64,000 nt of DNA from Rattus norvegicus (lineage: Eukaryota; Chordata; Mammalia; Rodentia; Muridae), in the NCBI RefSeq assembly GCF_036323735.1, contig NC_086026.1:73871039-73935038 (forward strand), read 5' to 3'. Positions 11,896 to 23,934 of the stretch are shown here, one piece after another. Both the position numbers and the translations under genes were made by a program. The notes beneath the pieces are model-generated. The model did no database searches and was not told where the DNA came from. It saw only the letters and a list, made by a program, of their open reading frames with translations. Position 1 is the stretch's first letter; each line of letters begins with the position of its first letter.

Positions 11896-14065
11896 ATCCG
11901 GAAGGGCTGGGGTGCGGAGAGGGGTGGGATCCTACTTATTCCTGGGGCAGAAGTGCATGTCTTTCCCTTGGGGTGGGAACTGGCCCTTTTTACAATAAAC
12001 CTCACACCCCAAGGCAAGGACTACAGGCTTCAATTTGAGCCCTACATTCACCTGTCCTGGTAAGATCTCTGGCCAGTAATTGGCTTCTTACTGACAGCCC
12101 TAGAGTGTAGGGGTCAAGTACTAGCTCACCCTCCTTGGAAGCTTGCCTTAGGGCTACCCTGGGTTTCCCTCCACAGTTTCATAGAGCACCACTGATATAG
12201 GGCTATGATATCAATGAAAGTCTTTAGGCCAGGAATGACACAGGGAGGATTCACGCAGGACATCTTGGGTTGAGCCACGCAGGGTGTTGAGTAGCCTCAC
12301 CTATTGAGACTGTGTGCTGAGGGTCCCTTGCCTGGCTCCTGCACTCTCACTGTCTCCCTGCTTTAAAATCTGAGTCAAAGGGGCTTTGAAATCTCAGCCC
12401 AGTTCCGTATGGATCTAACCCTTGCACCCCAAGGCGTGTACTATAGCCAAAAATCACCATGAGAAAGCAGCTAGTAGCAGGTTGTAGCTACTGTGCTTCA
12501 AATGAGACCATGGCTGACAGAGACTTCCTCTCAGCTAATGGGACAGTGAAGCACCCAAGGGACCATGTGGCTGGCCCAAACCTATCTTCTGAGCTCTGAA
12601 CTGGGATTTTTCTCACAGTCATATAGTGTCTACCCTTCTCTGTTTGTATCTTATAGGTAAGGGGGAGGGTTGAATCCACAGAGATGACCCCATCCCTCTC
12701 CTCTCTCCCCGCACCTCACCTTTTCTCTTCCTCTCATATACTTGTATACAGGCCCGTGAGTTCGAAATATGAAGCCGAGTGGAGCAGACATAAAACCCTG
12801 GGTGCCATTCGCAGCATCACAGAAGCCCGGAGTGGAGCTATGTACTGTGGTCACAGAACATGGGCGGTGAATGGGCAGTTAAGGCAGGGGGACAGCAAGG
12901 TCAAGGTCACTGCCTGCTACGTAGTAACTGATGTCAGCTTAGGCTATGTGAGAATGTCTCAAAACCCAGCCAAACCAAAGGATGGAGACAGGTCTGGGAG
13001 CTGAGTGACTGGCAAGCAGCATGGGAACCCTGAGCTCCTAACTCAGCCACGTGACTCACCCATGTCTACCCAGAAGCCTCCATTTCATCCCCTGCACGCA
13101 CATGGAGATTCTAACACCTCCATCAGAGTTACAGGGAGGACTGAGTTGGTACCGTGTGCCAGCCCAGTCAATACCTGGTCTGCTGCAGACTTTCAGATGT
13201 CCACTCCTCCCTAACCCCAGTGTGTGGTGGGTATGCAGGGACTGGGGTATAGCTGGAATGCTCTCTGGCACCATGGACAGCCAGGTTGGACCCACCAAGG
13301 GCTCTTCACAGAGCTTGAAGTCTCAGGGTACCCAGTATCCGCTTGAATTTTAATTTCCAATCCCGGCTTTCTAACTGGCTGCCCAAGCCTCATTCCTGCC
13401 AGCAGGGTTTCCACCTGCCTGCTCCCAACCAGACTCAGCCCTTGTTTTTTGGGTCCCCATCTTGGCACAGCTGAGGGGACCTGCTTCAGATCTGGTGAGG
13501 GTTTAGCAAGCTCTGGCCTGCCTCCCATCCTTCCCACCCCATTGAGTCCCCACATGCATTATGGCAGATTTAGAAATTCGTGGGCATACCTGGGAATTAG
13601 ACCACTGGGGAAGCGGAGTTAGTCTTGGCACGAATTCCTGCTTTTGTACCTGCATTGACTCAGCATTGAGGCTAGGCCAGCGATATCTGGGGGAGGAGCA
13701 GAAAGCATAAGAGCAGAGCTGGTGCTGGGCAGGGACCTGTCCCCACCTTAGCTTTGCCTTTGAGGATGGCATGAGTCTCTGACTCTTTAGTGGAGCTGGA
13801 AGTTAAGCAGTTTTCTGTGCTTTTAGTACCAGCTACCAAAAGTCTTCCGCGTGTAACCCCTTCTTTCCCGCATGGGCAAACTCCCTCGGGATTTAGAACA
13901 TTTTGTATGATGTCAGGGTTATCCTCCCCAAAGACCTTTAGAGTGGCAGTGAGCAGAGGAAAAGGAAGCTGAACACATGGGTGGGCCGCACACTCTGGAA
14001 ACTGTTCTCTTTCCTTCCCTCCCTAGCTCCTCCCTTTGGGACGGCCTCTAACCCAGGCAGGCTCC

Positions 14066-14213
14066 ACCTATGTACGCAGCCAAAGAGGGCCTTGAACCTC
14101 TGAATCTCTACTTTCCAAGTGCAGAGATTACAGGCATGCATCTGCTTTATATGGTACTGGGGCTCAAACCCGGGCTCTGCCCACTCTACCAACCAGCTAC
14201 ACTCCCAGCCCCT
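14066..14213 (-). mobile_element. B4-type SINE
   Basis: The + strand shows antisense B1-like sequence (GAGATTACAGGCATGCAT), then the antisense ID-like head (GGGGCTCAAACCCGGGCTC, ending ACTCCCAGCCCC). Confidence 0.75.
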
Positions 14214-14429
14214 GGATACTTCTTCTCAGAAGGTATGGCTGTGGGGTGGACCTGATGGGCCCTTGTGGGCATGGCCACCTTCCGGTGAGTAGAAGGTTCC
14301 TGTTAATTGAGGCAGGGCTGCAATTTTCTCTCCACCCTGGTGCTCAGGGAGACCTCAGTCCCGCTTGACCTGACTACTGACCCAGGAACTCAGCTCTCTG
14401 GACCTCTTCCTCACAGCCTGTCGTATCTT

Positions 14430-14830
14430 TTGTCCGGTCTAAACGCCTCCATTAGCATCATTCCGTGGCCCCTCGGCAGGGACTACCTGATGCGTTAGGC
14501 CTTTTAATTTTGTGCACACCACACGTATATGCCCCTAGACAAAACACAATTGATTTATAATTCTCTTAATGGAAGCCCAGGCTTCAGTCGCTCCAGCAAT
14601 AGATCGTTACCTCTGCCACCTTCTGTAATTTCTTTCCTCCTGTTTTTTTTTTTTTTTTAAACCCCAACTTGGTCTGGAGATATGACATTCCATTTCAGCC
14701 TGTTCTCACAACCCACTAAACACCAGATATTTCTTTTCAGACCTTTAATTTATAATACATTTGGTTGCTTTCCCTTCATTAATTAATGCTCTTCCTGGGT
14801 GACCATGACAGGGGCCTTGTATGATGTTCT
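14430..14830. promoter_or_regulatory. Candidate noncoding element, AT-rich and repeat-poor
   Basis: Homeodomain-like cores (CATTAGCATCATT, TAATTTATAA, and TAATTA at 14780) are dense, and the only repeat is a T-run at 14642-14659. Conservation is untested. Confidence 0.2.
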
Positions 14831-15568
14831 CTTACAGTAAGCAGGTGCTTTTAGCCTTAATGAACAATTTCCTGGAAAATACTAAGACAAACAGCAAGGA
14901 GCCAGGCCAGGAACACAATGAATCAGTGTGCCATTCAGAGATTAAACCTGGGGTGACAAGGGAAGTGAGTGACTGGGTCAGTCCACAGTAGAGTTCTAGA
15001 AGGTGAGAGAGCCGTTTCCTCCTCCAGGAAGCCAGGGCTTAGGGTCATTGTTGAGTCACAGGTACCTCTAACAAAAGAGCTGCTTGCACACAAGGCCCAA
15101 CCCAGATATACCCAAGATGGCCTCTGGGCTAGCCTTGGAATCATCTCTAGCTTCCACTATGGGTCAGCGGTGCTACTGGGCTTCATCCCCAGTGTTCTCT
15201 GGAAGACCCAGTGCACCCCAGGGAAGCAGCTCTTCACTGGGCCTGGAGTCTCAGTCAAGTCCTAGGAATGTCAGTGCTGAGGCCCTGCCCCTACAGCCTT
15301 GGAGAGCCATGCCAGCGCAGCAGTACTGAGCATGTGCCCGGCCCTGGAGCCACCTGTTCCACTCTTGTCTCAGTCCTCACTGCCACTCTTGATTCCTCAA
15401 CTTCTTGCTGTCCCGTGAGCCATATTTTTTTAAATGAATTTACTTTTAGAGTTTTAATACAAAATAATTAATATATTATACATACCTCCCTCCATGGTCT
15501 CTTCACTCTCTTTTTTCTTGCTCCTTCACTCTGTTAGTCCCCTATTTCCCACCAGACAACTTTACTTC

Positions 15569-15877
15569 TACTTGTGTACGTGTGTATGTGTGTGTTTGTA
15601 TTTGCATGTATGTACACAAGTATATGTGTATGCATGTGTATATGTGCATTGTGTGTATGTGCATGTACATGCATGTGTATATATGTTCATATGTGTGTGC
15701 ATGTATGTATGTATGTGTGTACATGTATATGTGTGCATGCATGTGCATGTATGTGCATATGCATGTGTATATTCATGTATATGCGTGCGTGCAAGTATGT
15801 ATATATGTTCTTGTGTTTGTACATATATGTGTGTGTGTGTGTCTGTGTGTGTGTGTATGTGTGTGTGTGTGTGTGTA
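15569..15877. repeat. TG/TATG/CATG complex tandem repeat
   Basis: This is a 300-bp region of alternating purine-pyrimidine sequence with TG, TATG, GCATG and TATA units, ending in purer TG. All frames are open in parts because of composition, not coding. Confidence 0.95.
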
Positions 15878-15990
15878 CCAGAAAGAAGACAATTTGGTTG
15901 TAGTTCTTCAGTTGCTATCCATCATGTTATTTTGAGTCCAGGGCAAGAGACTGTCTCTGCCTTCTCAGTGCTGGGATTAAAACTCTGAGC

Positions 15991-16152
15991 CATGCAGTGT
16001 TGGCACACACCTTTAATCCCAACACTTGGGAGGCAGAGGCAGGTGAATCTTTGTGAATTCAAAGCCAGCCTGATCTACAGAATGAATTCCAGGGCAGCCA
16101 GGGCTACACAGAGAAACGCTGTCTCAAAAAAGCAAAACAAAACAAAAAAAAA
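15991..16152 (+). mobile_element. B1 SINE
   Basis: CACACCTTTAATCCCAACAC, GGGAGGCAGAGGCAGGTGAA, GCCAGGGCTACACAGAGAAA and GCTGTCTCAAAAAAG are B1 landmarks in order, with an A-rich tail. Confidence 0.95.
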
Positions 16153-16379
16153 GGGTCTGTACCACCACATCTTGCTTTTCTTCTTAAACATGGTTCTGGA
16201 TAGCAAACTCAGGATGGGAAGACAAAGAGTGTGTGAAGGCCCAAGAGGGTATGTACCCTCACTCTCCACATGATTTCCTTAAGAAGGCCCCTCCTGAGCC
16301 TTGAGTTAGACTGGTGGCCAGCAAGCTCCTGTCTCTATGCCCCCCTCCCCATGGCAGCAGGTTACAAGGACAGGTAACC

Positions 16380-16482
16380 TTCCATGCCTGGCACTTTATG
16401 TGGGCTCTGGGGATTTGAACTCAGGTCCTCATGTTTAGATAGCAAACTTTCTTATTTGCTGAGCCATCCCCTTACCCCTTCA
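16380..16482 (-). mobile_element. B3/B2-type SINE fragment
   Basis: GGGGATTTGAACTCAGGTCC is followed by TTGCTGAGCCATCCCCTTAC, the antisense tRNA-related head. Confidence 0.75.
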
Positions 16483-16714
16483 CATTTTCTCTCCTGTCAT
16501 ACGCATACGTATGGCTTTATATTTCTATTGAAAAATCTTTCCTCAGGAGATGATTGACAAATGAGACCTCATGCAATTGAAGCTTTCATACCACAGAGGA
16601 AGTAGCGAATCTGTGAAGAGACAGCCTTAGGATGGAAGGAAATCACTGCAGGTTACACGTCTGACAGCAGTTTGTTATCTAGAATTTACAGAGAACTCAA
16701 GAAACAAAAGCAGG

Positions 16715-16942
16715 GCGAGTGGCATGGCTAGGTGGCTCAGTGGTAAAAATGTCTGCTGCTGCGTAAACATCAGGAACTGAGTTCAATCCCCGGAATCCAC
16801 AGTGCAAGGAGAGAGCCCAGAGTCGTCCTCTGATCCTACATGCACACATATGTGCCCATTCAGACTCTGTCTCTCTCGATCTTGTGCACATGTTAATAAT
16901 AATAAATAAAATGAAAATTTTAAATAAATAAAACAAGAAGTC
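16715..16942 (+). mobile_element. B2/B3-type SINE
   Basis: The head GGTGGCTCAGTGGTAAAAAT and box ACTGAGTTCAATCCCCGGAA are followed by an AT-rich tail with AATAATAAATAAAATG. Confidence 0.8.
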
Positions 16943-17319
16943 AAACAAACAATCAGTAGAAGGACTAACAGAGTGAGCTGCATTTTTAACCCTTCCAAGA
17001 TGAAGAAGCTTGGGCTCCCAATGTTGGGAGACCCACCTAAGACCACCAGTTAGTGAGATGCAGAACTGGAATTGGGGACCCAGGAACCCCTTGAGATTCT
17101 GGGCCTTGTGGAGCTGGCTGTTGCCTTGGTGATGAAGTACCCAGCAGGACTGACCTGGACTCGGATCTAGAATTTATCAGCATTGGGAACAAAGGGACTG
17201 TAATAATTTCTTTTAAAATCCAAATAACCTGATCCATGGGTTATCCTGAATAGAGCTGACAAAAATCTACATTAACTGTCCATTTTCCCATTCACCTGAT
17301 CATCTCAGGTCTTTGAAAT

Positions 17320-17531
17320 CACATAATGTTCTTTTTTTTTTTAAGATTTGTTTATTTATTATATATAAATACACTGTAGCTGTCTTCAGACACACCAGAA
17401 GAGGGCATCAGATCTCATTACAGATGGTTGTGAGCCACCATGTGGTTGCTGGGATTTGAACTCAGAACCTCTGGAAGAACAGTCAGTGCTCTTAACCGCT
17501 GAGCCATCTCTCCAGCCCACATAATGTTCTT
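17320..17531 (-). mobile_element. B2 SINE with 14-bp target-site duplication
   Basis: The element occupies 17334-17517 in antisense: a T-run, then TTTATTTATTATATATAAAT, then GCTGTCTTCAGACACACCAG, and finally the head CTGAGCCATCTCTCCAGCC. The 14-bp direct repeat CACATAATGTTCTT flanks it exactly at 17320-17333 and 17518-17531. The intact duplication shows a relatively recent L1-mediated insertion. Confidence 0.95.
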
Positions 17532-17997
17532 AATCACAGCCCAGATATGCTCATCGAGAAGACTCAGGGATATCCAGTGGAGGTGGTAGGTCCCCCTCAG
17601 CCAGATGGCTTCAAGGGCCTCCTGGGGAGCTTCATAAAGGGGCCACTGTCCTCCCAGGGGTGGCAGCCTCTCAGGTCTGCTGTGTGGGGCAGCTCCTTTG
17701 GTCAGTTCATGTGCACATGACACTCTGCAGGAATATGACCGTGCTGTTTGTGCCATTGTATAATCTGTGACTCCCACATCACAATACATCAGGGTCATCT
17801 TCCAGCCATGGCAGTCAGTTGAATTACTTTACATATCTTTGTTATCCCAGTGCCTGCGATGATAATGCCAAATGTGGAAAGAACACCATCATAACAAAAC
17901 TGCCTAGAAAACACAGCCCTTGCCCTCTTGCTTTCTCCTGCATGTGATAACCCTGTAAAACACAGTATACAGCTTCCAGACCTTTCTGCATACTACT

Positions 17998-18612
17998 ACT
18001 TCCTCTTCCTCCTCTTCTCCTCCTCCTCTTCTCCTCCTCCTCTCCTTCCTCCTCCTCTTCTCCTCCTCCTCCCCTTCCTCCTCCTCTCCTCCCTCCTCCT
18101 CTTCTCCTCCTCCTCCCCTTCCTCCTCCTCTCCTTCCTCCTCCTCTTCTCCTCCTCCTCCCCTTCCTCCTCCTCTCCTCCCTCCTCCTCTTCTCCTCCTC
18201 CTCCTCCTCCTCTCCTTCCTCCTCCTCTCCTTCCTCCTCCTCTCCTCCCTCCTCCTCTTCTCCTCCTCCTCTTCTCCTCCTCCTCCCCTTCCTCCTCCTC
18301 TCCTCCCTCCTCCTCTTCTCCTCCTCCTCTTCTCCTCCTCCTCTCCTTCCTCCTCCTCTCCTCCCTCCTCCTCTCCTTCCTCCTCCTCTTCTCCTCCTCC
18401 TCCCCTTCCTCCTCCTCTCCTCCCTCCTCCTCTTCTCCTCCTCCTCTTCTCCTCCTCCTCTCCTTCCTCCTCCTCTCCTTCCTCCTCCTCTCCTCCCTCC
18501 TCCTCTTCTCCTCCTCCTCCCCTTCCTCCTCCTCTCCTCCTCCTCCTTTCCTCCTCCTCCTTTTCTTCTTCCTCTTCCTCTTCCTCTTCTCTTCCTCTTC
18601 TTCTTCTTCCTC
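17998..18612. repeat. Long pure polypyrimidine tract with higher-order repeats
   Basis: More than 600 bp of C and T only on the + strand, built of TCC, TTC and CCCC blocks. The landmark CCCCTT recurs at 18071, 18115, 18159, 18285, 18402 and 18519, giving spacings of 44, 44, 126, 117 and 117 bp, so blocks have been duplicated on top of the short repeat. Very long open frames on both strands are a consequence of the composition. Such mirror-symmetric pyrimidine tracts can form triplex (H-DNA) structures. Confidence 0.97.
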
Positions 18613-18713
18613 TTGGGGTGGGCGGACAGAGCCTGTACTAGTTGGAACAGGGCAGGAGGCCAGCACTTCATTAGTTTAGAGATGGCTCCCGAGCCCCGTG
18701 GCGGTGCTGTGAT

Positions 18714-18718
<5 letters not shown>
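18613..18718 (+). repeat. 106-bp duplicated unique segment, copy A (inside pyrimidine tract)
   Basis: The segment begins TTGGGGTGGGCGGACAGAGC and ends GATCTCTT. It is identical to 20570-20675 except G at 18703 versus T at 20660. Pyrimidine repeats border it directly on both sides. Confidence 0.97.
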
Positions 18719-18746
<28 letters not shown>

Positions 18747-18933
18747 TTCTTCTTCCTCTTCTTCTTCCTCTTCTTCTTCTTCCTCTTCTTCTTCCTCTTC
18801 TTCTTCCTCCTCCTCCTCCTCCTCTTCTTCTTCCTCTTCTTCTTCCTCCTCTTCTTCCTCTTCTTCTTCTTCTTCCTCTTCTTCTTCTTCCTCTTCTTTG
18901 TCTTCCTCTTCTTCTTCCTCTTCTTCTTCTCTC
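18719..18933. repeat. (TCTTCC/TTC)n pyrimidine tract
   Basis: About 215 bp of TTC, TCC and CTT units, interrupted by a single G near 18900. It is richer in TTC than the tract left of copy A. Confidence 0.97.
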
Positions 18934-19692
18934 TCACCATCCCCCAGGTTGATTTCAGATCCCTGGGTTTATGGGATCCTCCTGCCTTGGTCCCCCCCGC
19001 CCCCCACACACACCAGGTGCTAGAACACAGGTGCAAGCCACCATACACCTTTTCCTTCGATGTGTTTAACATTGGTACTGCGTTAGCAGGCTTGCTAGAG
19101 GTGACTTACTGAGGCCCCATGGGTGGGCATTTATGTTGTTTCGGGGGTCCTCTCTCCATGACTGGCACTTTGGACTTGCCTTTGGTCTTAATCAGTGGGG
19201 ATACCAGACAACTGCACATCGATCACAGCAAAGGGCTCTGGTTTCCCACTGTACTTGCTCCAGGCTTCCTTTAGGGAAAGGCTGTAGGCTTTGAACAAGC
19301 CCCCGCCTCTCACAGCATCCTTATGTACCTGCAGCAGGGGTTCAGGAGCTGGGTCCAGCTTGAGTCACCTCAGTGTTACCGTGGCTGAATCAGATGAATG
19401 ATGGGGTCCACCTAGATAGCTGTAGTTAGAACTAACCCCACGTTTATTCAGCTGAGCCCAGGTTCTCCAGCGAAGATTTTCTTCCTATGCAGTTTTTCTT
19501 TTCCTGGCTTCTTAGGAACTCTAGAAGCCAAATCACAGGGCCGCAAAGGGTCTCCGAGGTGGAGGTCGTGCATCGGGAGCAAATGAATATTTCATTGAAC
19601 ATCTTCTCTGGGTTGAACACGTCAGCTGCTCGCAGTGTGTAGCTTTCAGAGCCCTGTGATGTCAGTGACACAGTTCATGAGAAACATGAGGC

Positions 19693-19883
19693 CCGGCCCG
19701 GGGTGTAGTTCAGTTGTTGGAGTGCTTGCTTCCCAGACACACAGTGCTGGGTGCCATCACCAGCACTGTGCAACCCAGGTGTGGTGGCTCCAGCTGTAAT
19801 CTCAGAGGTGAAGGCAGGAGGATTGGGAACTGAAGGTCATAGAGGGTAAGGTCAGCCTGACACCCAGTCAACAAACAAACAAA
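19693..19883 (+). mobile_element. B4 SINE
   Basis: An ID-like head (GGGGTGTAGTTCAGTTGTTG, GAGTGCTTGCTT) is followed by a B1-like body (CCAGGTGTGGTGGCTCCAGC, GTGAAGGCAGGAGGATTGGG) and an AAAC tail. Confidence 0.85.
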
Positions 19884-20569
19884 TGGGAGGGGGGATGCAG
19901 GCAGTGGTTCTCACTGGGCTATGTCGTCCTATGGCTGTGTTAGGATTCAAACCCATCCCTGACGGCCTTTGCCACCTGTCCCTGAGGAAATCACCTCCAT
20001 TCCTGGAGCTTAAGTTATTGGGCATCAGATGCTGCTGTGTTTCCTTGAGTCAGTTCTGTCACCCTACAGCTTGCTATCCAGAGACTGTAGAAACCTTGGA
20101 GACACTTGAATACCCATCGATGAACAAGTCTCCAGGACTCAGGGGCCAGTCCTTTCTGGCTTCCTGGGCACTTGTGATTTGAGAAAAAAATTTTTTTTCT
20201 TCCCAAGCGGGCAGGGATGGAATCCCATCCCCCAAGGATGGCCACATCCCCCGGATGTCTACATCATGGCTGGGAGGTTTTACGAATGGAACCAGGACTC
20301 GATGCCTGGGCGTGAGGGACTCCCTACCGTTCTTAGAACCCTGCAGCTGTGAGAGCAGCAGACAGAGTAGGCAGGCATGTGGATAGCGAGGTGGGAAGGA
20401 GCCGGGCTCGCTGAGTGGGCCCTGATTTGCAAAGAAATGGAAAGATGGAGATAATTGCTCTGTGAGAAATAGGATGGTCTAAGAACACAGATAAGTTTTC
20501 TGCCTTCATCTTCTGAGGGCTGGAGGCCATACTTGTGAGGCTGCCTGCTCAGGAGTGGGGAGCACGGGG

Positions 20570-20675
20570 TTGGGGTGGGCGGACAGAGCCTGTACTAGTT
20601 GGAACAGGGCAGGAGGCCAGCACTTCATTAGTTTAGAGATGGCTCCCGAGCCCCGTGGCTGTGCTGTGATCTCTT
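20570..20675 (+). repeat. 106-bp duplicated unique segment, copy B
   Basis: 105 of 106 bases match copy A at 18613-18718 (offset 1957). Here it sits within ordinary unique sequence, so this is probably the original copy. Confidence 0.97.
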
Positions 20676-21875
20676 TCCAACCTGACTGGTGTCAGGGCTA
20701 CTTGCTTTCAGCAGGGCAGGGGATGAAGGGGACAGGGCAGGCTTTGGATTCTGATGGATGGGCATTGGCAGCCTCCCTAGTGACATTCCTGAGATTTGCA
20801 GTGGGAAGCTTCCTGGGCAAAGGGAGAGCAGGATTTATCAGGGTAGCGGAACCCAGTTTAGGGCGAAGACATTTAACATGTCTGGGAAGGGGGCTGCACA
20901 GCCCTTTCTGATTTATCCTGAGGGACAGGCACCCCCACGTTGGCACTGGGGCTCTTCACTCCTGCAGTCAAGGGAGCGCTCTTTTGGAGATTAGGAGATG
21001 TGGGATTATTTATTTATTTATGTTTGTTTTGTATAGGGAGATTAGAAAGCGGTCAATATAAACCCAGTCCCTGGTGGGATAACTCGGGAGCAAGAGGCTT
21101 CAAGGCAAAGACAGAGCCTCCCAATGGTGGGCTGAGGAGGCTGCGACCCCTCCCTTCATCTCGCTGATCAGACCCCAGCAAGGCTAGTAAACAGAGAGGG
21201 GTCTGGGGATGGTGGAGCAGCTGAACGCAGGGGCAGGGAAGGGACAATAACCTTGGTGTTGGCCTCCTGCGTGCAAACTTGGCTTTTCTGTTTTATTCAG
21301 AAAAATAACAGAAGTGTGTGTATGTCCTATAAATAGAAGATAGAGGTCTCTCTGCACCCACATGCTGGGAGGGATGTGAGGTGTGTGCACAATTAATCCC
21401 AGCTTCTGCTGTCCCTGGTCCTGAAAGTGCCTTTTCATGAGCCGCTCAGGACATTATTCCTCTCACTTGCAGTGTGAGCTATTGAGCAGCCATCAATGCC
21501 TGCCTTGTGTTGCCTCCCTGGCCAGACAAGTGCCAGTGCTGATGGGGAGGCCCAGACCGAGGGCTCTGAGTCACACTCAGGATGTCACGAGTGCCCACTG
21601 TGACTGATGCCAACAGCCTGGTGTTTCTGTGTTGCAGTTCGCACAGCCCTATGTGCCCTGTGATCCTCATCCCCAGGGGATGAGTAGTGCCTTCTATCGG
21701 GTGAGACAGGTGAATTGCTCTTAAGGCTTGAGATGAATGGAGGTAGAGGCAAGCTGTAGAATCAGTTAGGAGGTAAACAGAGATGACCTGAGAGTCCCTC
21801 TCTGTGTACCGGGAGCAGCCATGAAGGCAGCGGATGAAAACACTGCCACTGGGTGTTCTCCTGGTGTGGGACAGC

Positions 21876-21937
21876 GGCAAGGGTGTGTGGAAAGGTACAT
21901 AAGAGTGGCAAGGGTGTGTGAAAAGGTACATAAGAGT
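21876..21937. repeat. 31-bp tandem duplication
   Basis: Two adjacent copies start at 21876 and 21907 (GGCAAGGGTGTGTG...), with one difference. Confidence 0.9.
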
Positions 21938-22504
21938 GGTTTTTAAGGCCAGAGAAAATGCAGAGACTGTGTCTTGGTGTTAGTTACAGAAGAGCAACTT
22001 TGGGTCAGTGACATCTGTAGGGACCCCAAATATATGGGTCTGTACTTCCCTGTCCCATCCAGGATACATGACAGGCATCATTAGTCTTTGTGAGCCATGC
22101 TCTAGTTAACATTAACTGCCAGCTTGAAGCCTAGCACTAATTAAAAAAGGACTCTGAATTGAGCAATTGTGTCTATCAGGTTGTTAATGAGACTCAGTCC
22201 ACTGTGGGTGGCACCATTCCCTAACTAAGTAGCTCTGGGCTGTATTTGGAAGCTAGCTGAGCATGAGCCTCAGCAAGTCAGCAAGCAGCATTTCTTCAGG
22301 AATATATCCCCTTTTGTTATGCCATGGCAATGCAAACAAAATCATCCCCTTTCTCCCCAAGGTGCCTTTAGTTAGAGTGTTTTATTATAGTAACAGAAAA
22401 CAAACTAGGACATACACTTTCCCCAGTTTCTCTTCATGGATTCCAAGCAGTCATTATACCCCACCCATTTTATTGCGGTAGAAGAACCTTTCCAAGGTCC
22501 ATAA

Positions 22505-22655
22505 AACAGTGCTGGTGAGGTAGTTCAGCTGGTAGGGTCTTTACTATACTAGAGACCATGGGTTCAATCGTGGTTTCTACCTAAACCAAGGTGATAGTGC
22601 ACAGTCACTGTGGAAGCAGAAGTAGGAGGATCAGGAGTTTGAGGTCCATAAAATG
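22505..22655 (+). mobile_element. B4 SINE, diverged
   Basis: The head GGTAGTTCAGCTGGTAGGGT and a box CCATGGGTTCAATCGTGG are followed by GCAGAAGTAGGAGGATCAGG from the B1-like half. Confidence 0.7.
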
Positions 22656-22767
22656 GTATCTGACCGCTGGTCCCCTGATGCCAACGTAAACTGGTTGAGA
22701 AGGAAGAACTCATTGGAAGCAGCACAGAGAGGTTTTGGGTCCATGGCTCTGGCCTCATGTTCAAGGG

Positions 22768-22932
22768 TTAGAGAAATGGCTCAGTGGTTAAGAGCACTGA
22801 CTGCTCTTCCAGGGGTCCTGAGTTCAAATCCCAGCAACCACATGGAATGAAATCTGATGCCCTCTTCTAGTGTGTCAGAAGACAGCTACAGTGTACTTAT
22901 ATATAATAAATAAATAAATCTTAAAAAAAGAT
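22768..22932 (+). mobile_element. B2 SINE
   Basis: GAGAAATGGCTCAGTGGTTA, GAGCACTGACTGCTCTTCCA, GTCCTGAGTTCAAATCCCAG and GACAGCTACAGTGTACTTAT are nearly consensus B2, with an AATAAATAAATAAATC tail. Confidence 0.95.
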
Positions 22933-23349
22933 TTTAGCACCTTCAGGATAAGGTGGGTAGCAAGTGAAGTGGGAGTTTTGCACAGACAATCACTTTATAA
23001 CAACAGGTCCGTGGGCCATCTGTTTGTCTATCTGCCCTTGCTCCCAGTTTATGCATGTTGGCTAAGAGAGCCCTTGGTGCCTGGCCAGGTGTGGGGTGTC
23101 ATCAAGAAAACAGGCTGGACTGCCCGGGTGCTGACCTGAGTCAGGCTAAAGAGAACAAAGGCCTCCTGAGAAAGCCGGGTTGCCAAAGTTGGCTCAGTCT
23201 ACATGGCCAGCCCAGACTAGAGTGGGACTCCTGGGTAGGGAGGAGGGGGCTCTTTGATACAAGGCCAGTGTCTCATTCTTGTTCTCTGGGTGTTTCTGTC
23301 TCACTGTGTCACTGTCTCAGTCTCTCTACCCTCCCCTGAAAGCTTCTTA

Positions 23350-23518
23350 TATGTTAGACTGACCTTGACCTCGCTGTGTAGTTGGGTGACCTTGAACTTC
23401 TGCTTTCTTAATGCTGGGATTAGCGCTGCCATGCTCAATCTGAGCAGTGCTGGGTACTGATCCTAGTGCTTCATACATGTTGAGCAGGCACTCCGCAGAT
23501 TGCACCACATTCCCAGCC
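23350..23518 (-). mobile_element. B4-type SINE
   Basis: Antisense B1-like sequence (CTTGACCTCGCTGTGTAG, ATGCTGGGATTAGCG) is followed by an antisense ID-like head ending ACATTCCCAGCCCA. Confidence 0.8.
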
Positions 23519-23934
23519 CAGGTCAGTGTCCTAAGATATCTGGTGGCAGCCTAGAGGAGTCAGAATAAACCATTGCAAAGGTGAAGGATGCACACTGGTG
23601 TGAACTGGGTGTGAGCCTGGCAGACTTGACCTTCAACAAGAGAAGCAAAGTCTTCCACCCCGGGGTCACGAACAACTCTGCTCACCTGGCTGGCCAGGCT
23701 AGAAAGGTCTATCCTTAGGTTCTTTCAGAGCATGAGCTTTGTACTGATGCACCATGTACCAGGGTTATTGCAGGTAAAGATGGAGCAGGCAGCAGAGCCA
23801 TTCCTCAGAGCCTTTGCTGGAGACAGTTCTGTAATGTTCTCACGGGATTCTAATTTCCCACATAAGCTGTAAAACACCTTCCAATGTTTCCATTTGGTCA
23901 CTGCAGGAGATTCTCCCACCTGGTTCCTCAAGTG

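Noticed and set aside
17842..18671. Open frames of up to 274 codons on the - strand and 237 on the + strand, rich in Glu/Arg/Gly or Leu/Pro/Ser.
   Set aside because: They are translations of the polypyrimidine tract, which lacks stop codons by composition. There is no gene structure around them.
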